Shown here: piece by piece, positions 8,187 to 16,025 of the stretch | Numbering within the stretch: position 1 is the stretch's first letter | Layout: each line of letters begins with the position of its first letter | From: Planctomycetaceae bacterium | Lineage (GTDB): Bacteria; Planctomycetota; Planctomycetia; Pirellulales; UBA1268 | Reading direction: 5' to 3' | Assembly: GCA_003509235.1 (NCBI GenBank) | Contig: DONH01000107.1 | Span: 1-19,988 of the forward strand | Length of the DNA: 19,988 bases | The notes under the pieces: model-generated | What the model was told of the DNA's origin: nothing | Database searches by the model: none | Seen by the model: the letters and a program-made list of their open reading frames with translations, nothing else | Position numbers and translations under genes: made by a program

Positions 8187-8370
8187 GGAATCCCCTGTGC
8201 CAATGTCGATGCTAAGGCGCATTGTTTACCGAGTCGCGGTACAATGCTCTGTTGAGGTCAGAGCTGCTTTGCGTCAAGCGTATCTTCTTTGACCAATCCG
8301 CGTTTAATAAACTGGTACATGATTGTCTTTTCTATTCAAACTGCGCTCATAACACATTGGAATTGGTCTC

Positions 8371-9372
8371 ATGAAACTCGTACTCTGCTTGCTGGCAGCT
8401 TTTCCTTCCTTCTTCTCTTTGCTCACACAAACGCCTGAAGAACGAATTCCTTCCCAAGAGATGCTCATTTATTTCCAAGATCATCATATGCTGCTTGCAT
8501 CAAATACGACTGAAGAGTCTGGGGGAGAGTCGGCACAGACAACTCGGATCAAAAAACGCATCACAAAAGCTGAAGCTCCACAAAATGGTACCCAACATAT
8601 TTATAAGACCATAGGTAATATTGATTTGCCGCTTTATGTCTTTCAAAATCAACAGTCAGAGTTGCATGACAAAAGACCGGCTATTGTTTTTTTCTTTGGC
8701 GGTGGGTGGACTGGAGGAAGTCCTGTTCAATTTGAAAAACAATGTGAACACTTTGCAAAACGTGGCATGGTAGCAATTACGGTTGAGTATCGCGTTTCAT
8801 CACGACACCCTGTTAAAATTGATGACTGCATTGAAGATGCAAAATCTGCTATGCGATGGGTCCGTTCCCATGCTGAGGATTTAGGCATCGACCCTAATCG
8901 AATTGCAGCTGCTGGTGGTTCTGCTGGAGGGCACCTCGCAGCATGCACTGCCGTCATGGATGAATTCAATGCTTCTTCTGATGATAAATCGATAAGTGCA
9001 AAGCCGAATGCCCTCATATTATTTAATCCTGCACTTGCCATTGCTTGGGATGAGCGGATGCCAGAATCGATGCATGCAATAGCCGAGCAGAAAATGAAGG
9101 GTCGTTCGTATGCACCTATCCAAGATGTGTCACCACTTACATACGCTTCTACAAAACAGCCTCCCTGCATTATATTTTTTGGCACTGCAGATCGGCTTCT
9201 CGAAGGCGCTCGGTTGTACCAAGAGGACTCGAAGAAGTCGGGCAACCTTTGTGAGATCGTGACCTACGAGGGGCAGGGACACGGATTTTTTAACCGCGGT
9301 GAACACTACGACCTTACTTTGGAAGCAGCTGATACCTTTTTTGTTGAATGCGGCTGGCTTACTCCGCAATAA
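8371..9372 (+). CDS. Secreted alpha/beta hydrolase (esterase/lipase, BD-FAE-like)
   Basis: This 333-residue serine esterase has a full catalytic set. The oxyanion loop is VFFFGGGWTGGS (about 107-117), in place of the more usual HGGG. The nucleophile elbow is GGSAGGH with Ser184. The acid is Asp274 in GTADRLLEGA and the base is His304 in GQGHGFFN. The region between (SSRHPVKIDDCIEDAKSAMRWV and HAEDLGIDPNRIA) is typical of the carboxylesterase/BD-FAE group. The N-terminus (KLVLCLLAAFPSFFSLLT) is a signal peptide. Residues 30-75 are a low-complexity linker. Planctomycetes commonly place such enzymes near polysaccharide-degrading genes, where they act as deacetylases or feruloyl esterases, so a carbohydrate ester is a reasonable guess. 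The ATG has only a weak ribosome-binding site. Confidence 0.92.
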   Translation: MKLVLCLLAAFPSFFSLLTQTPEERIPSQEMLIYFQDHHMLLASNTTEESGGESAQTTRIKKRITKAEAPQNGTQHIYKTIGNIDLPLYVFQNQQSELHDKRPAIVFFFGGGWTGGSPVQFEKQCEHFAKRGMVAITVEYRVSSRHPVKIDDCIEDAKSAMRWVRSHAEDLGIDPNRIAAAGGSAGGHLAACTAVMDEFNASSDDKSISAKPNALILFNPALAIAWDERMPESMHAIAEQKMKGRSYAPIQDVSPLTYASTKQPPCIIFFGTADRLLEGARLYQEDSKKSGNLCEIVTYEGQGHGFFNRGEHYDLTLEAADTFFVECGWLTPQ

Positions 9373-9800
9373 AAAATCAGAAAGAACTGTCATAACGTGT
9401 CTCACATTAAATGACACCCACCCTCGTTCTTTGTTTGTAGGCGAGATCGCACGCATCACACATCTGAAGTATACGCCTCAGCTTTGACCAATTTTCTTTG
9501 GAGGAATAATCGCGAGCGGATGGTTCGGTGTGGACGACCTGCACAAGACGCACTCTTCCATCCTTTTTCACTTCTTCGTGAAGCTGAGATACTACCTGCT
9601 TTCACTTTCACTTGTGGAGAATACTCACTTCACCTTCCTTGACACGCTAGAGCTATACGACTGTGATGAACCAAACATCTTTTTGTACATCTGACTCAAT
9701 CAATGTTGTAAATGACGTTGTTATGCCGTGAGAATTTTTGCTCATTACACCGTCTCACGGAAGGGTTGTGAAGTCACTCTCTAGAATGCAGGAAGCAAAT
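9373..9800. other. Gap with a possible minus-strand gene remnant
   Basis: There is no intact gene. On the minus strand a 64-codon frame without a start runs from about 9600 to a stop at 9407-9409. It reads QLHEEVKKDGRVRLVQVVH, then a charged segment (ARDYSSKENWSKLRRIL) and CDACDLAYK, which looks like protein rather than noise. A further piece (MYKKMFGSSQSYSSSV) lies upstream in another frame. It may be the relic of a short gene, but I do not recognise the family. Confidence 0.3.
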
Positions 9801-10415
9801 ATGAATGAGAGCAAAGATGCCACGCATTCACTCCAATTGTCTGCACGAGAAGAAAAGCCCACGCTCACATCTACTCAAAAAACATTAAAAACATTCTCAT
9901 TGGTACGGTAGATACCCATGGTTAGCTTTCATTTCTGACTCACCACTTCTATTTCTCATATTCATTGCAGGAAACTGCTTTGTCTTTTATTTGTTCCTGA
10001 GTTTTGCGGCTGAAGGGTGCACCGTCGAAACAAGCCCACTAATCATGCAAGCGGTATTATGGGCCAGTCAAACGATTGCTTTTGTGCCAGCGATCGGGGC
10101 AGCTTTGCTACTATGCTGAATGGTCAAACGATCGGGTAGACGTCGGGTTTGGGCGTTGGCTGCGGTGGCATAATTGCTCTTCTTGAAAGTTGTTGGTCCG
10201 TTTCCTGCACATTGCCTCAGACCGAACCGGGAACTGGAAAGTTTATGGTTTGCTTCGCTGCGAGCCCACGTTTTTGGGAGATTGAATTCTGGTATCCGAG
10301 TCAAGCTGTTGCGCCGTTGATCATCGGATTATTATTCGCGTTCGTTGGCCGTAGCACTCCAAAAGGTCCCAACCAAAACGCAACCGATGCTGAGCCAATG
10401 CGAATCGCCGCTTAA
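9801..10415 (+). pseudogene. Broken multi-pass membrane protein
   Basis: The start region is intact: AGGAAG five bases before ATG 9801, then a soluble N-terminus (MNESKDATHSLQLSAREEK). A frameshift by about 9905 moves the continuation to another frame: WYGRYPWLAF, the hydrophobic segment PLLFLIFIAGNCFVFYLFL, then WASQTIAFVPAIGAALLLC. A TGA at 10117-10119 and a TAA at 10171-10173 interrupt the basic loop and third segment (MVKRSGRRRVWALAAVA). A second frameshift near 10190-10225 is followed by GTGKFMVCFAASPRFWEIEFW and the last helix VAPLIIGLLFAFVG, ending at 10415. The original was probably a four-helix inner-membrane protein of roughly 200 residues. I do not recognise its family. Confidence 0.7.
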
Positions 10416-10606
10416 GCACGCCGTGGAATAATCCTCATCGATCCTGTTCTGGAGAGTCTCAGAGTAAGGATTCAAACCCGTACGGATCTAGCGAAGCAGT
10501 CGGGGCTGCTGCTTTACGACACATTTGGAAAGATACTGCGTTTGTAGGTCCTTCACGACACAGCGATAACTTGAAGCTGGGGGAGATATACCTGTGCTAT
10601 CAAGGT

Positions 10607-10909
10607 CTAATTCTCATCACTGGTCCCAGTGTTTCTGAAAACAAATGCCAAGCCATACTCTATGGTTGCAAAATGTTCTCTTACTTCTGAAGGCGTTTTT
10701 TCAATTCCTTTTTCAGCTAGATAATTTCTGTAAATCTCACCATCACGTTTATTCAAGTCTATTAGTTCTGCAAATTCCTTGAGATTCCCTTCCTCCTTTG
10801 CTTCTCTTATTACATTTTTCAACAAATCATACGACCGTTCACAACGAAAGTCATAACCAAACGTGTCAGACATGTAACCAAAGAATTGTTCTTTACTTGG
10901 CTGGTTCAT
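10607..10909 (-). CDS. Hypothetical 100-residue cytoplasmic protein
   Basis: The protein is charged and mostly helical, with no signal peptide or membrane segment. Features are an aromatic N-terminus (QFFGYMSDTFGYDFRCERSY), a Lys/Glu-rich middle (REAKEEGNLKEFAELIDLNK), and EKGIEKTPSEVREHF near the end. A GGAG lies eight bases before the ATG at 10909, and amino-acid use is protein-like, so I regard it as real. It diverges from the GTPase gene starting at 11124, with a 214-base shared upstream region, but nothing in the sequence ties it to metal handling. I do not recognise the family. Confidence 0.6.
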   Translation of the reverse strand: MNQPSKEQFFGYMSDTFGYDFRCERSYDLLKNVIREAKEEGNLKEFAELIDLNKRDGEIYRNYLAEKGIEKTPSEVREHFATIEYGLAFVFRNTGTSDEN

Positions 10910-11123
10910 TGGCTGAACTCCATGGACATTCCTGCAGGCAGTGACTTCTTTTTCACCGCATCAATCTTTCTTTGTCTACTTATTCGTTTCCAACCAAAAA
11001 TAGCAACTGGCTCAAAGACATGCATTCAAGAGAATCCCTACTATAATTTCAAGACAGTGATAAGTCATTAAGAGTCTTTAAATAGCTGACTGTTGAGTAG
11101 TTGACCAACGAAATAATGATGGA

Positions 11124-12356
11124 GTGATTGTTATCAAAGATCACACGTTTGCCGAATCAATGCCGAAGGTCCCGGTTCTAATTCTCAATGGGTTTCTCGG
11201 ATCAGGAAAAACGACACTTTTAACCAGTCTACTTGTGCAGTCTCACAAGAAGCAGCTTTCTATTGGCGTTGTAGTCAATGACATGAGCGAGCTAGATGTC
11301 GACGGCCTTCTTGTCGCCCAGACAGAGTTTTTTGAAAAAAATGATAGTAATTTTCAGTCTATTTATTCTTGCGTATTAAGCAGCAAAAAAGGGCTCAAAA
11401 AACTCAGCGATTCACTGAATCAGATCGTGCTAACAAACGCTCCAGAGCTGCTTATCATTGAGACGTCGGGAAGCTGTCATCCCATGCCCCTGATCGAATT
11501 CTTCAGCAAACAGTCACAATTGAAGCTTACTGGTGTGCTGACTCTGGTCGATAGCGCAATGATTGATCAAGACTACGACTGCGGCAAGCAGCTGGTTCCT
11601 ATTATGCAACGCAATGTGCAGGCTCAGCAGCGAGATACGACAAATCTACTGGTGGAACAAATACTTTTCTGCAGTCATCTGGTACTCACTAAAGTTGACC
11701 GAATTCAGAAAACGAAGATTCCAGAAATTGCCCAATCAATTCACGAAATAAATCCATTTGTGTCTATTATTTCTGTGCCTTGGGGAAACCTTCCTATCGA
11801 TGATGTACTCACGATGCCTGAATATGATTTCCATAGAGTTTCGCAGCTAATCAAAGAACTAAAGCCCACTTTCGAAGTGGATGGCCACGATGACGAGCCA
11901 TACAATCTCGTCGCAAACGTTATCAAGGACGATCGCCCGTTCCATCCACAACGTTTGTGGGACACGTGCCAACAGCATCTTGGCCAGCACATCTATAGAA
12001 GCAAGGGTTTCTTTTATCTCCCAAACCGTGACAAGCTGTCACTCCTTTGGAATCAGGCTGCCAGTGGTATCAACCTGCAAGTAATCGGTTCCTGGCGTGC
12101 GGGAATACTTGAAGATGAAGATAATGGTTTGGATGAGATGGAAATAAAGGGTCTCGAAAAGATGCTGGCAAAAGAGCCTGGACGTTTTGGTGACCGTCGC
12201 TGCCATTTGACTGTTATCGGTGACAAAACTCAGGTTGATTGGTTTACTGAGTCACTTCAGCAATGCTTTTTAACTGAACATGAAATTGAGCACTGGAAAT
12301 CTGGCGGAACATTCCCTGACCCTTGGCCCAACAATTACGTCACAAGGGAGTGTTAA
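11124..12356 (+). CDS. COG0523/CobW-family GTPase lacking the CxCC metal motif
   Basis: COG0523 proteins are G3E GTPases that deliver metals such as zinc or cobalt. This one (410 residues from GTG, 398 from ATG 11160) keeps Walker A (GFLGSGKTT, residues 23-31), the switch-like VVNDMSELDVD, Walker B (ELLIIETSGS), the TKVD base-recognition motif, and the C-terminal CobW domain (DDRPFHPQRLWDT, RSKGFFYLPNRD, FGDRRCHLTVIG). Where family members have [12 protein letters not shown] it reads YSCVLSSKKGLKKL (residues 81-94). Only Cys83 aligns, and the second and third metal cysteines are Leu and Ser. The usual WWA near the C-terminal domain is SWRAG. It may bind a different metal, work with its paralog, or be regulatory. 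Neither start has a convincing ribosome-binding site. It converges with the four-gene operon ending at 12439. Confidence 0.92.
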   Translation: MIVIKDHTFAESMPKVPVLILNGFLGSGKTTLLTSLLVQSHKKQLSIGVVVNDMSELDVDGLLVAQTEFFEKNDSNFQSIYSCVLSSKKGLKKLSDSLNQIVLTNAPELLIIETSGSCHPMPLIEFFSKQSQLKLTGVLTLVDSAMIDQDYDCGKQLVPIMQRNVQAQQRDTTNLLVEQILFCSHLVLTKVDRIQKTKIPEIAQSIHEINPFVSIISVPWGNLPIDDVLTMPEYDFHRVSQLIKELKPTFEVDGHDDEPYNLVANVIKDDRPFHPQRLWDTCQQHLGQHIYRSKGFFYLPNRDKLSLLWNQAASGINLQVIGSWRAGILEDEDNGLDEMEIKGLEKMLAKEPGRFGDRRCHLTVIGDKTQVDWFTESLQQCFLTEHEIEHWKSGGTFPDPWPNNYVTREC

Positions 12357-12385
12357 CAACTCTGTCCTATTACGAATTAACACGC

Positions 12386-12411
12386 CTCTCAAATAACATC
12401 TGTGTTGAGAG
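12386..12411. terminator. Hairpin between convergent genes
   Basis: CTCTCAA at 12386-12392 pairs with TTGAGAG at 12405-12411 across a 12-base loop, in the 82-base gap between the convergent GTPase gene and the operon. There is no T tract on either side, so intrinsic termination is plausible but not clear. Confidence 0.35.
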
Positions 12412-12438
12412 TACAAGGCTTGCTTTGGGAATAAAAAC

Positions 12439-13044
12439 TTATCTCCAAAGTTTTTCCCAAAATGTATTCGCTATTTGAAATGACAATGCATGCCAAGCAG
12501 TTGCAAATTGTTCTGCCGGTATAAAAGGTCGCTTGCCATTGTCCCATTGAGTCAATGTCTGTTGGCGGTATGTGACCCCCAATTGTTCAACGACATTGAC
12601 TTCATAGCTGTGAATCCAATTGATAAGATCTACAGTCAAACCAGCGCAAACCTTTCGTTCTGACTCAGCAGGCAGATGAAGCGCAGGCAAGTCTTCGTCT
12701 GACCACAGCGGATTTTCAAGTGCTGCATGTGTTGTGTATTTTGGTTGAAAATCATAGCGGGGCACGAAGATACCACCGTGTGCTGGATCTCCAAAGAACA
12801 CACCGAATCCACGAAGAACAACACACTTACCGCGGGGTAGTTCGAGCGAATAAACGCTGGGGCAATCTTCTCGATTCTCAGGCGGCTCAATCCGCTTAAA
12901 GCCAATATCAATAAGCCAATTACCCTTGGGCCGCATAATATCGCAACCCCAGCACCATATCTGTTGGCTCAGTAAAACTTCTGCATACTTGATAAGGTCG
13001 CTACGGGTGCAGTTCTCATCTATTGTCTGGAGGTCAACTGACAT
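12439..13044 (-). CDS. Unrecognised 201-residue protein with CxxC, last gene of the metal operon
   Basis: This soluble protein has no signal peptide. Visible features are WCWGCDIMRPKGNWLIDIGF (a CxxC within tryptophans, near residue 31), LPRGKCVVLRGFGVFFGD (glycine-rich strands), VPRYDFQPKYTTHAAL, and a C-terminal aromatic and helical part (QTLTQWDNGKRPFIP, ending WEKLWR). Five cysteines are present. The ATG at 13044 follows the stop of the preceding gene by one base (TGAGATG), so translation is almost certainly coupled. The frame is open to a TTG at 13077, which would only overlap the previous gene. I do not know the family. Its place in the operon suggests a link to metal or redox handling, which is inference. 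Confidence 0.75.
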   Translation of the reverse strand: MSVDLQTIDENCTRSDLIKYAEVLLSQQIWCWGCDIMRPKGNWLIDIGFKRIEPPENREDCPSVYSLELPRGKCVVLRGFGVFFGDPAHGGIFVPRYDFQPKYTTHAALENPLWSDEDLPALHLPAESERKVCAGLTVDLINWIHSYEVNVVEQLGVTYRQQTLTQWDNGKRPFIPAEQFATAWHALSFQIANTFWEKLWR

Positions 13045-13045
13045 C

Positions 13046-13339
13046 TCAATCAGCCTGAACAGGTAAAGCTGCCGCAATATTTGCCAACAACCACGACGAT
13101 GCTGCTAAGAACTGCAACCAATCACCACTTGAACTGATCCCATAAGCCAGGACGCTGGCAATCCAGCAAATACTGGCAACCGTCTGCCCAAGCCATTCAA
13201 TACGCAACACACGCATGAGCCAATCTGGCAACCTGCTGGTTTCTATTTTCTTTTCCACTATCTCACTGGTCGTGCCAGAACCATTCAGCATCGCGGTAGG
13301 CATTTGCTCAACAGCATTTCGTTCATTTCCAATCAACAT
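13046..13339 (-). CDS. Small two-helix membrane protein, third gene of the metal operon
   Basis: This 97-residue protein has a polar N-terminal half (about 47 residues, probably cytoplasmic) and two hydrophobic segments, LGQTVASICWIASVLAYGI and WLQFLAASSWLLANIAAALP, joined by a short turn (SSSGD). It would form a hairpin in the inner membrane. The ATG at 13339 overlaps the stop of the oxidoreductase gene by seven bases and has GAGGAG eight bases upstream. The frame is open to 13360, but that start has no advantage. It lacks the His or Cys clusters of a metal transporter, so it more likely anchors or partners another product of the operon. I do not recognise the family. Confidence 0.75.
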   Translation of the reverse strand: MLIGNERNAVEQMPTAMLNGSGTTSEIVEKKIETSRLPDWLMRVLRIEWLGQTVASICWIASVLAYGISSSGDWLQFLAASSWLLANIAAALPVQAD

Positions 13340-14463
13340 GTCTCGCACTCCTCTCCACAACAGGAAAGATCATCGAGATACATGCCCCATTGGCGATATG
13401 ACTCAAGGTCCTCTGCAGGCAATCCCAGAGAAGTCGCAATTGCCTTCGCAACGACGGCAAAGCGTTGCCGATACTTGTAGATAAAGCAAAAGACTAGATT
13501 GTCATGACGAACAGTCGGCCCACAGAGATACATTCCTGACGTGATGGTCGATTCATCATTCTCACTGAGAAGAGGAAGGCCGTCATCTCGATGCTCAAAC
13601 AAATTTGAAACGATCTTGTGACTCCCTTCAAAGCCACCCGCTAGCAACGGCTGAGTCGGGGTCTGAAACGTTCTTCCATCCTTCGTCTCAACTTCATAGC
13701 CAGTATCAACCTTGGACACTGATGCCACCCAAGTGTTTGGAAAGAGCTCTACTTGATCCTCAAACCAATCTTCTCGCATTCGTTCCTGTGAATATGTAGA
13801 CAGTGCAACACTTGGATCAGAACTCTCTTCTTTCCATGGGCAACCTTTGTCAAAAAGTCGAACCCGTTTGTCGCGATACGACAAATGATAGGCCGCATCA
13901 ACACCACTCTCATAGCCACCAATCACAATAAAGTCATCTCCCTCAAGACCCTCATAACTTGGAACTGTAGCCGTGTGGCGGCAGAATTCGCTACCTGGAA
14001 ACGCATTGAGCCGTGGATATTGAAACTCACCAGCCGCCCAAATCACATGCTTCGCTCGCAAGGTTTCTTCACCCGTCTCAATGCAGAATTCATCTTCAAT
14101 TTTTCTGATCTGCTTCACATCGATATGCTCACGCACCGGAATCTCAAAATGCTGAGCTACGCCCTGCAAGTGTGCTGCATACTCAGCGCCCGTAGGATGC
14201 TCAACCTCTAAGGCATATGCCGGTGACACGCCAATCGCTATTGAGTTCAAATCGAGCATGCCGATTGAATTACTCGGAAATGATGGTGTTATGAATCGAG
14301 TCTCGGCCGGCCATGCAGCGAACGAAGCGCCTACAATGTCTCGATCAAGTACGACAAAGTTCTCAATTCCGGCATGACGGAGAACAATTGAAACACCAAG
14401 TCCTGCGGGACCACAACCAACGACTATGACATCGTAAACCCTCGATTTTGCTCCAGACTTCAT
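13333..14463 (-). CDS. FAD/NAD(P)-dependent oxidoreductase with C-terminal cysteine tail
   Basis: This 376-residue flavoprotein has two Rossmann motifs. VGCGPAGLG near residue 15 binds FAD, and IGGYESGVDAAYHL near the middle binds NAD(P)H. A third flavin-contact motif, GMYLCGPTVRHDN, precedes the C-terminus. The architecture resembles thioredoxin-reductase-like and flavin-monooxygenase-like enzymes (YpdA/TrkA-type), but there is no CxxC redox pair between the nucleotide domains. The last nine residues are CCGEECETC (Cys368, 369, 373, 376), a potential metal or disulfide site. The ATG at 14463 shares its A with the stop of the GTPase gene (TGATG), giving tight coupling. The substrate is unknown. 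The context suggests thiol or metal-site reduction during metal limitation, which is inference. Confidence 0.85.
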   Translation of the reverse strand: MKSGAKSRVYDVIVVGCGPAGLGVSIVLRHAGIENFVVLDRDIVGASFAAWPAETRFITPSFPSNSIGMLDLNSIAIGVSPAYALEVEHPTGAEYAAHLQGVAQHFEIPVREHIDVKQIRKIEDEFCIETGEETLRAKHVIWAAGEFQYPRLNAFPGSEFCRHTATVPSYEGLEGDDFIVIGGYESGVDAAYHLSYRDKRVRLFDKGCPWKEESSDPSVALSTYSQERMREDWFEDQVELFPNTWVASVSKVDTGYEVETKDGRTFQTPTQPLLAGGFEGSHKIVSNLFEHRDDGLPLLSENDESTITSGMYLCGPTVRHDNLVFCFIYKYRQRFAVVAKAIATSLGLPAEDLESYRQWGMYLDDLSCCGEECETC

Positions 14464-15803
14464 CAAGCGATTTCCTCAGTTCCCACTTCAATTGGCGGCA
14501 ACGGATCTTCAAATTCTGACCAGACACTCGGACTCTGTACAAACTCTAGATCCGTGAGCAGACAACTATCAAGAATTTCTTCAACGTATTGCTGCACCAA
14601 TTCTTGACCTATAAAAACAAGTTCCTGATGACGGTCCCCATGCTCTCCTGAACACTTTGAATGGAAATCTGAAATCATTTCCTCATCATCTGGCCATGCA
14701 TCATCAGGAGCTGCTGCCCACCAAAATCCAGTCGGATTCATACGGACCGAACAGCCGGCCTGTGACCAGCCATATGCAAAGTCATGACGAGATGCGATCC
14801 ACAGCAACCCCTTACTACGGAGTACACCACGAAACAAACCGTCTTCGAGGCCACCGCCCAGAACATCATGCAGCCGCTTTGGATGAAAAGGCCGATCACG
14901 CTTATAGACAAAACTGGAGATACCGTATTCCTCCGTCTCGGCTTGCTCGTGTCCTCTCGGAACCACTCGCCAATTAGGCATTCCTTCTGCCTCGGCTAGC
15001 TGGAAAAGACCAGTGCCCAAGATGGCAGATAGCGGAACACGCCCTTCTGTCGCATGTAAGATTTCTGCCTTTGCATTCAGTCGACGAACAATCTGATCCA
15101 ATTGCCCAAGTTCATAAGGTGAAATGAGATCTGTTTTGTTAATAACAATCACATTTGCGAACTCAACCTGGTCGACCAGCAGATCAACAATATTCCGTTT
15201 GTCCTCGTCATCCAGGCCCATGCTACGGTCAGTCAGATCATCCCATGAGCCAAGATCCTTCATAAAGTTTCCGGCATCGATGACAGTCACCATCGTGTCA
15301 AGATCCGCGATTTTTGAGAGGCTATTACCCTCTTCATGTTCAAAAGTAAATGTCTCGGCGACGGGCATGGGTTCACTGATTCCAGTGGACTCAATAAGCA
15401 GGTAGTCAAACTTGTTAGCACGGGCTAAACGCGCAACTTCAACCAGCAAATCTTCCCGTAAGGTGCAACAGATGCAACCGTTTGTCATTTCTACGAGTTG
15501 CTCTTCAGTCCGTGAAAGATTGGCTCCGCCATCACGTATGAGCGATGCATCAATATTGACTTCGCTCATATCGTTCACAATAACTGCCACCCGTAAACCT
15601 TCGCGGTTCGCGAAGATATGATTCAGAAGTGATGTTTTTCCTGCACCTAAAAACCCACTTAAAACGGTAACGGGCATACGGGCCAGTGTTTTTGTCAAAT
15701 TAATCTGTTTCATTATGGACTCGTCAGCAAAACTACTTCCGTTGAACTCAATCAACTCACAAAGGGGCACACGTGACGTACAAGAGGAATCCACCAGTTT
15801 CAA
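14463..15803 (-). CDS. COG0523/CobW-family GTPase with CxCC, putative zinc metallochaperone
   Basis: This canonical G3E GTPase has Walker A (GFLGAGKTS, residues 50-58), [12 protein letters not shown], the metal motif [12 protein letters not shown] (Cys110, 112, 113), Walker B with LLIESTG, the NKTD base-recognition motif, and the C-terminal CobW domain ([42 protein letters not shown]). COG0523 members of this type insert or supply zinc under starvation and are often Zur-regulated. The frame extends to a TTG at 15803 with AAGGAG six bases before it. The first good ATG (15713) has no ribosome-binding site, so I choose the TTG. That adds 30 residues containing VPLCELIEF, reminiscent of the client-binding N-terminus of eukaryotic ZNG1. 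It heads a coupled operon (oxidoreductase, membrane protein, CxxC protein) and diverges from the Fur-family gene. Confidence 0.93.
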   Translation of the reverse strand: MKLVDSSCTSRVPLCELIEFNGSSFADESIMKQINLTKTLARMPVTVLSGFLGAGKTSLLNHIFANREGLRVAVIVNDMSEVNIDASLIRDGGANLSRTEEQLVEMTNGCICCTLREDLLVEVARLARANKFDYLLIESTGISEPMPVAETFTFEHEEGNSLSKIADLDTMVTVIDAGNFMKDLGSWDDLTDRSMGLDDEDKRNIVDLLVDQVEFANVIVINKTDLISPYELGQLDQIVRRLNAKAEILHATEGRVPLSAILGTGLFQLAEAEGMPNWRVVPRGHEQAETEEYGISSFVYKRDRPFHPKRLHDVLGGGLEDGLFRGVLRSKGLLWIASRHDFAYGWSQAGCSVRMNPTGFWWAAAPDDAWPDDEEMISDFHSKCSGEHGDRHQELVFIGQELVQQYVEEILDSCLLTDLEFVQSPSVWSEFEDPLPPIEVGTEEIA

Positions 15804-15820
15804 CGGAAACTCCTTGTATT

Positions 15821-15858
15821 TGTTATCACAATTTGATTACACTTGCAACATTATTGCA
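15821..15858. promoter_or_regulatory. Two adjacent inverted repeats, candidate Zur/Fur-family operator
   Basis: The first repeat is TGTTATCA (15821-15828), five bases, TGATTACA (15834-15841), matching at seven of eight positions. The second is TGCAACA-T-TATTGCA (15844-15858), a 7-1-7 palindrome with six of seven matches, the geometry of Fur-superfamily sites. They lie 18-55 bases upstream of the TTG start of the GTPase gene and 168-205 bases before the regulator. Binding would block operon transcription and possibly that of the regulator gene. Confidence 0.45.
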
Positions 15859-16025
15859 TTTAAGTGGCAGTGCAGTCGCGTTTTTCCTCGCACCGCTGTA
15901 AAAACATATGATCTTCATTCGGGGTTTTTCTAAGGAGCCGAATTAATCGTTTTGTTCGAGATCGTAAAACTATTTTCGAGCGTTGTAGATTATTCTGAGG
16001 CGATCCCTCTGCTATCGGAGATGCA

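Noticed and set aside
8727..9245. 172-codon minus-strand open frame inside the alpha/beta hydrolase gene
   Set aside because: It is exactly antisense to an enzyme with a full catalytic triad, and its translation is rich in Ser/Arg/Ala with no domain-like pattern or ribosome-binding site.
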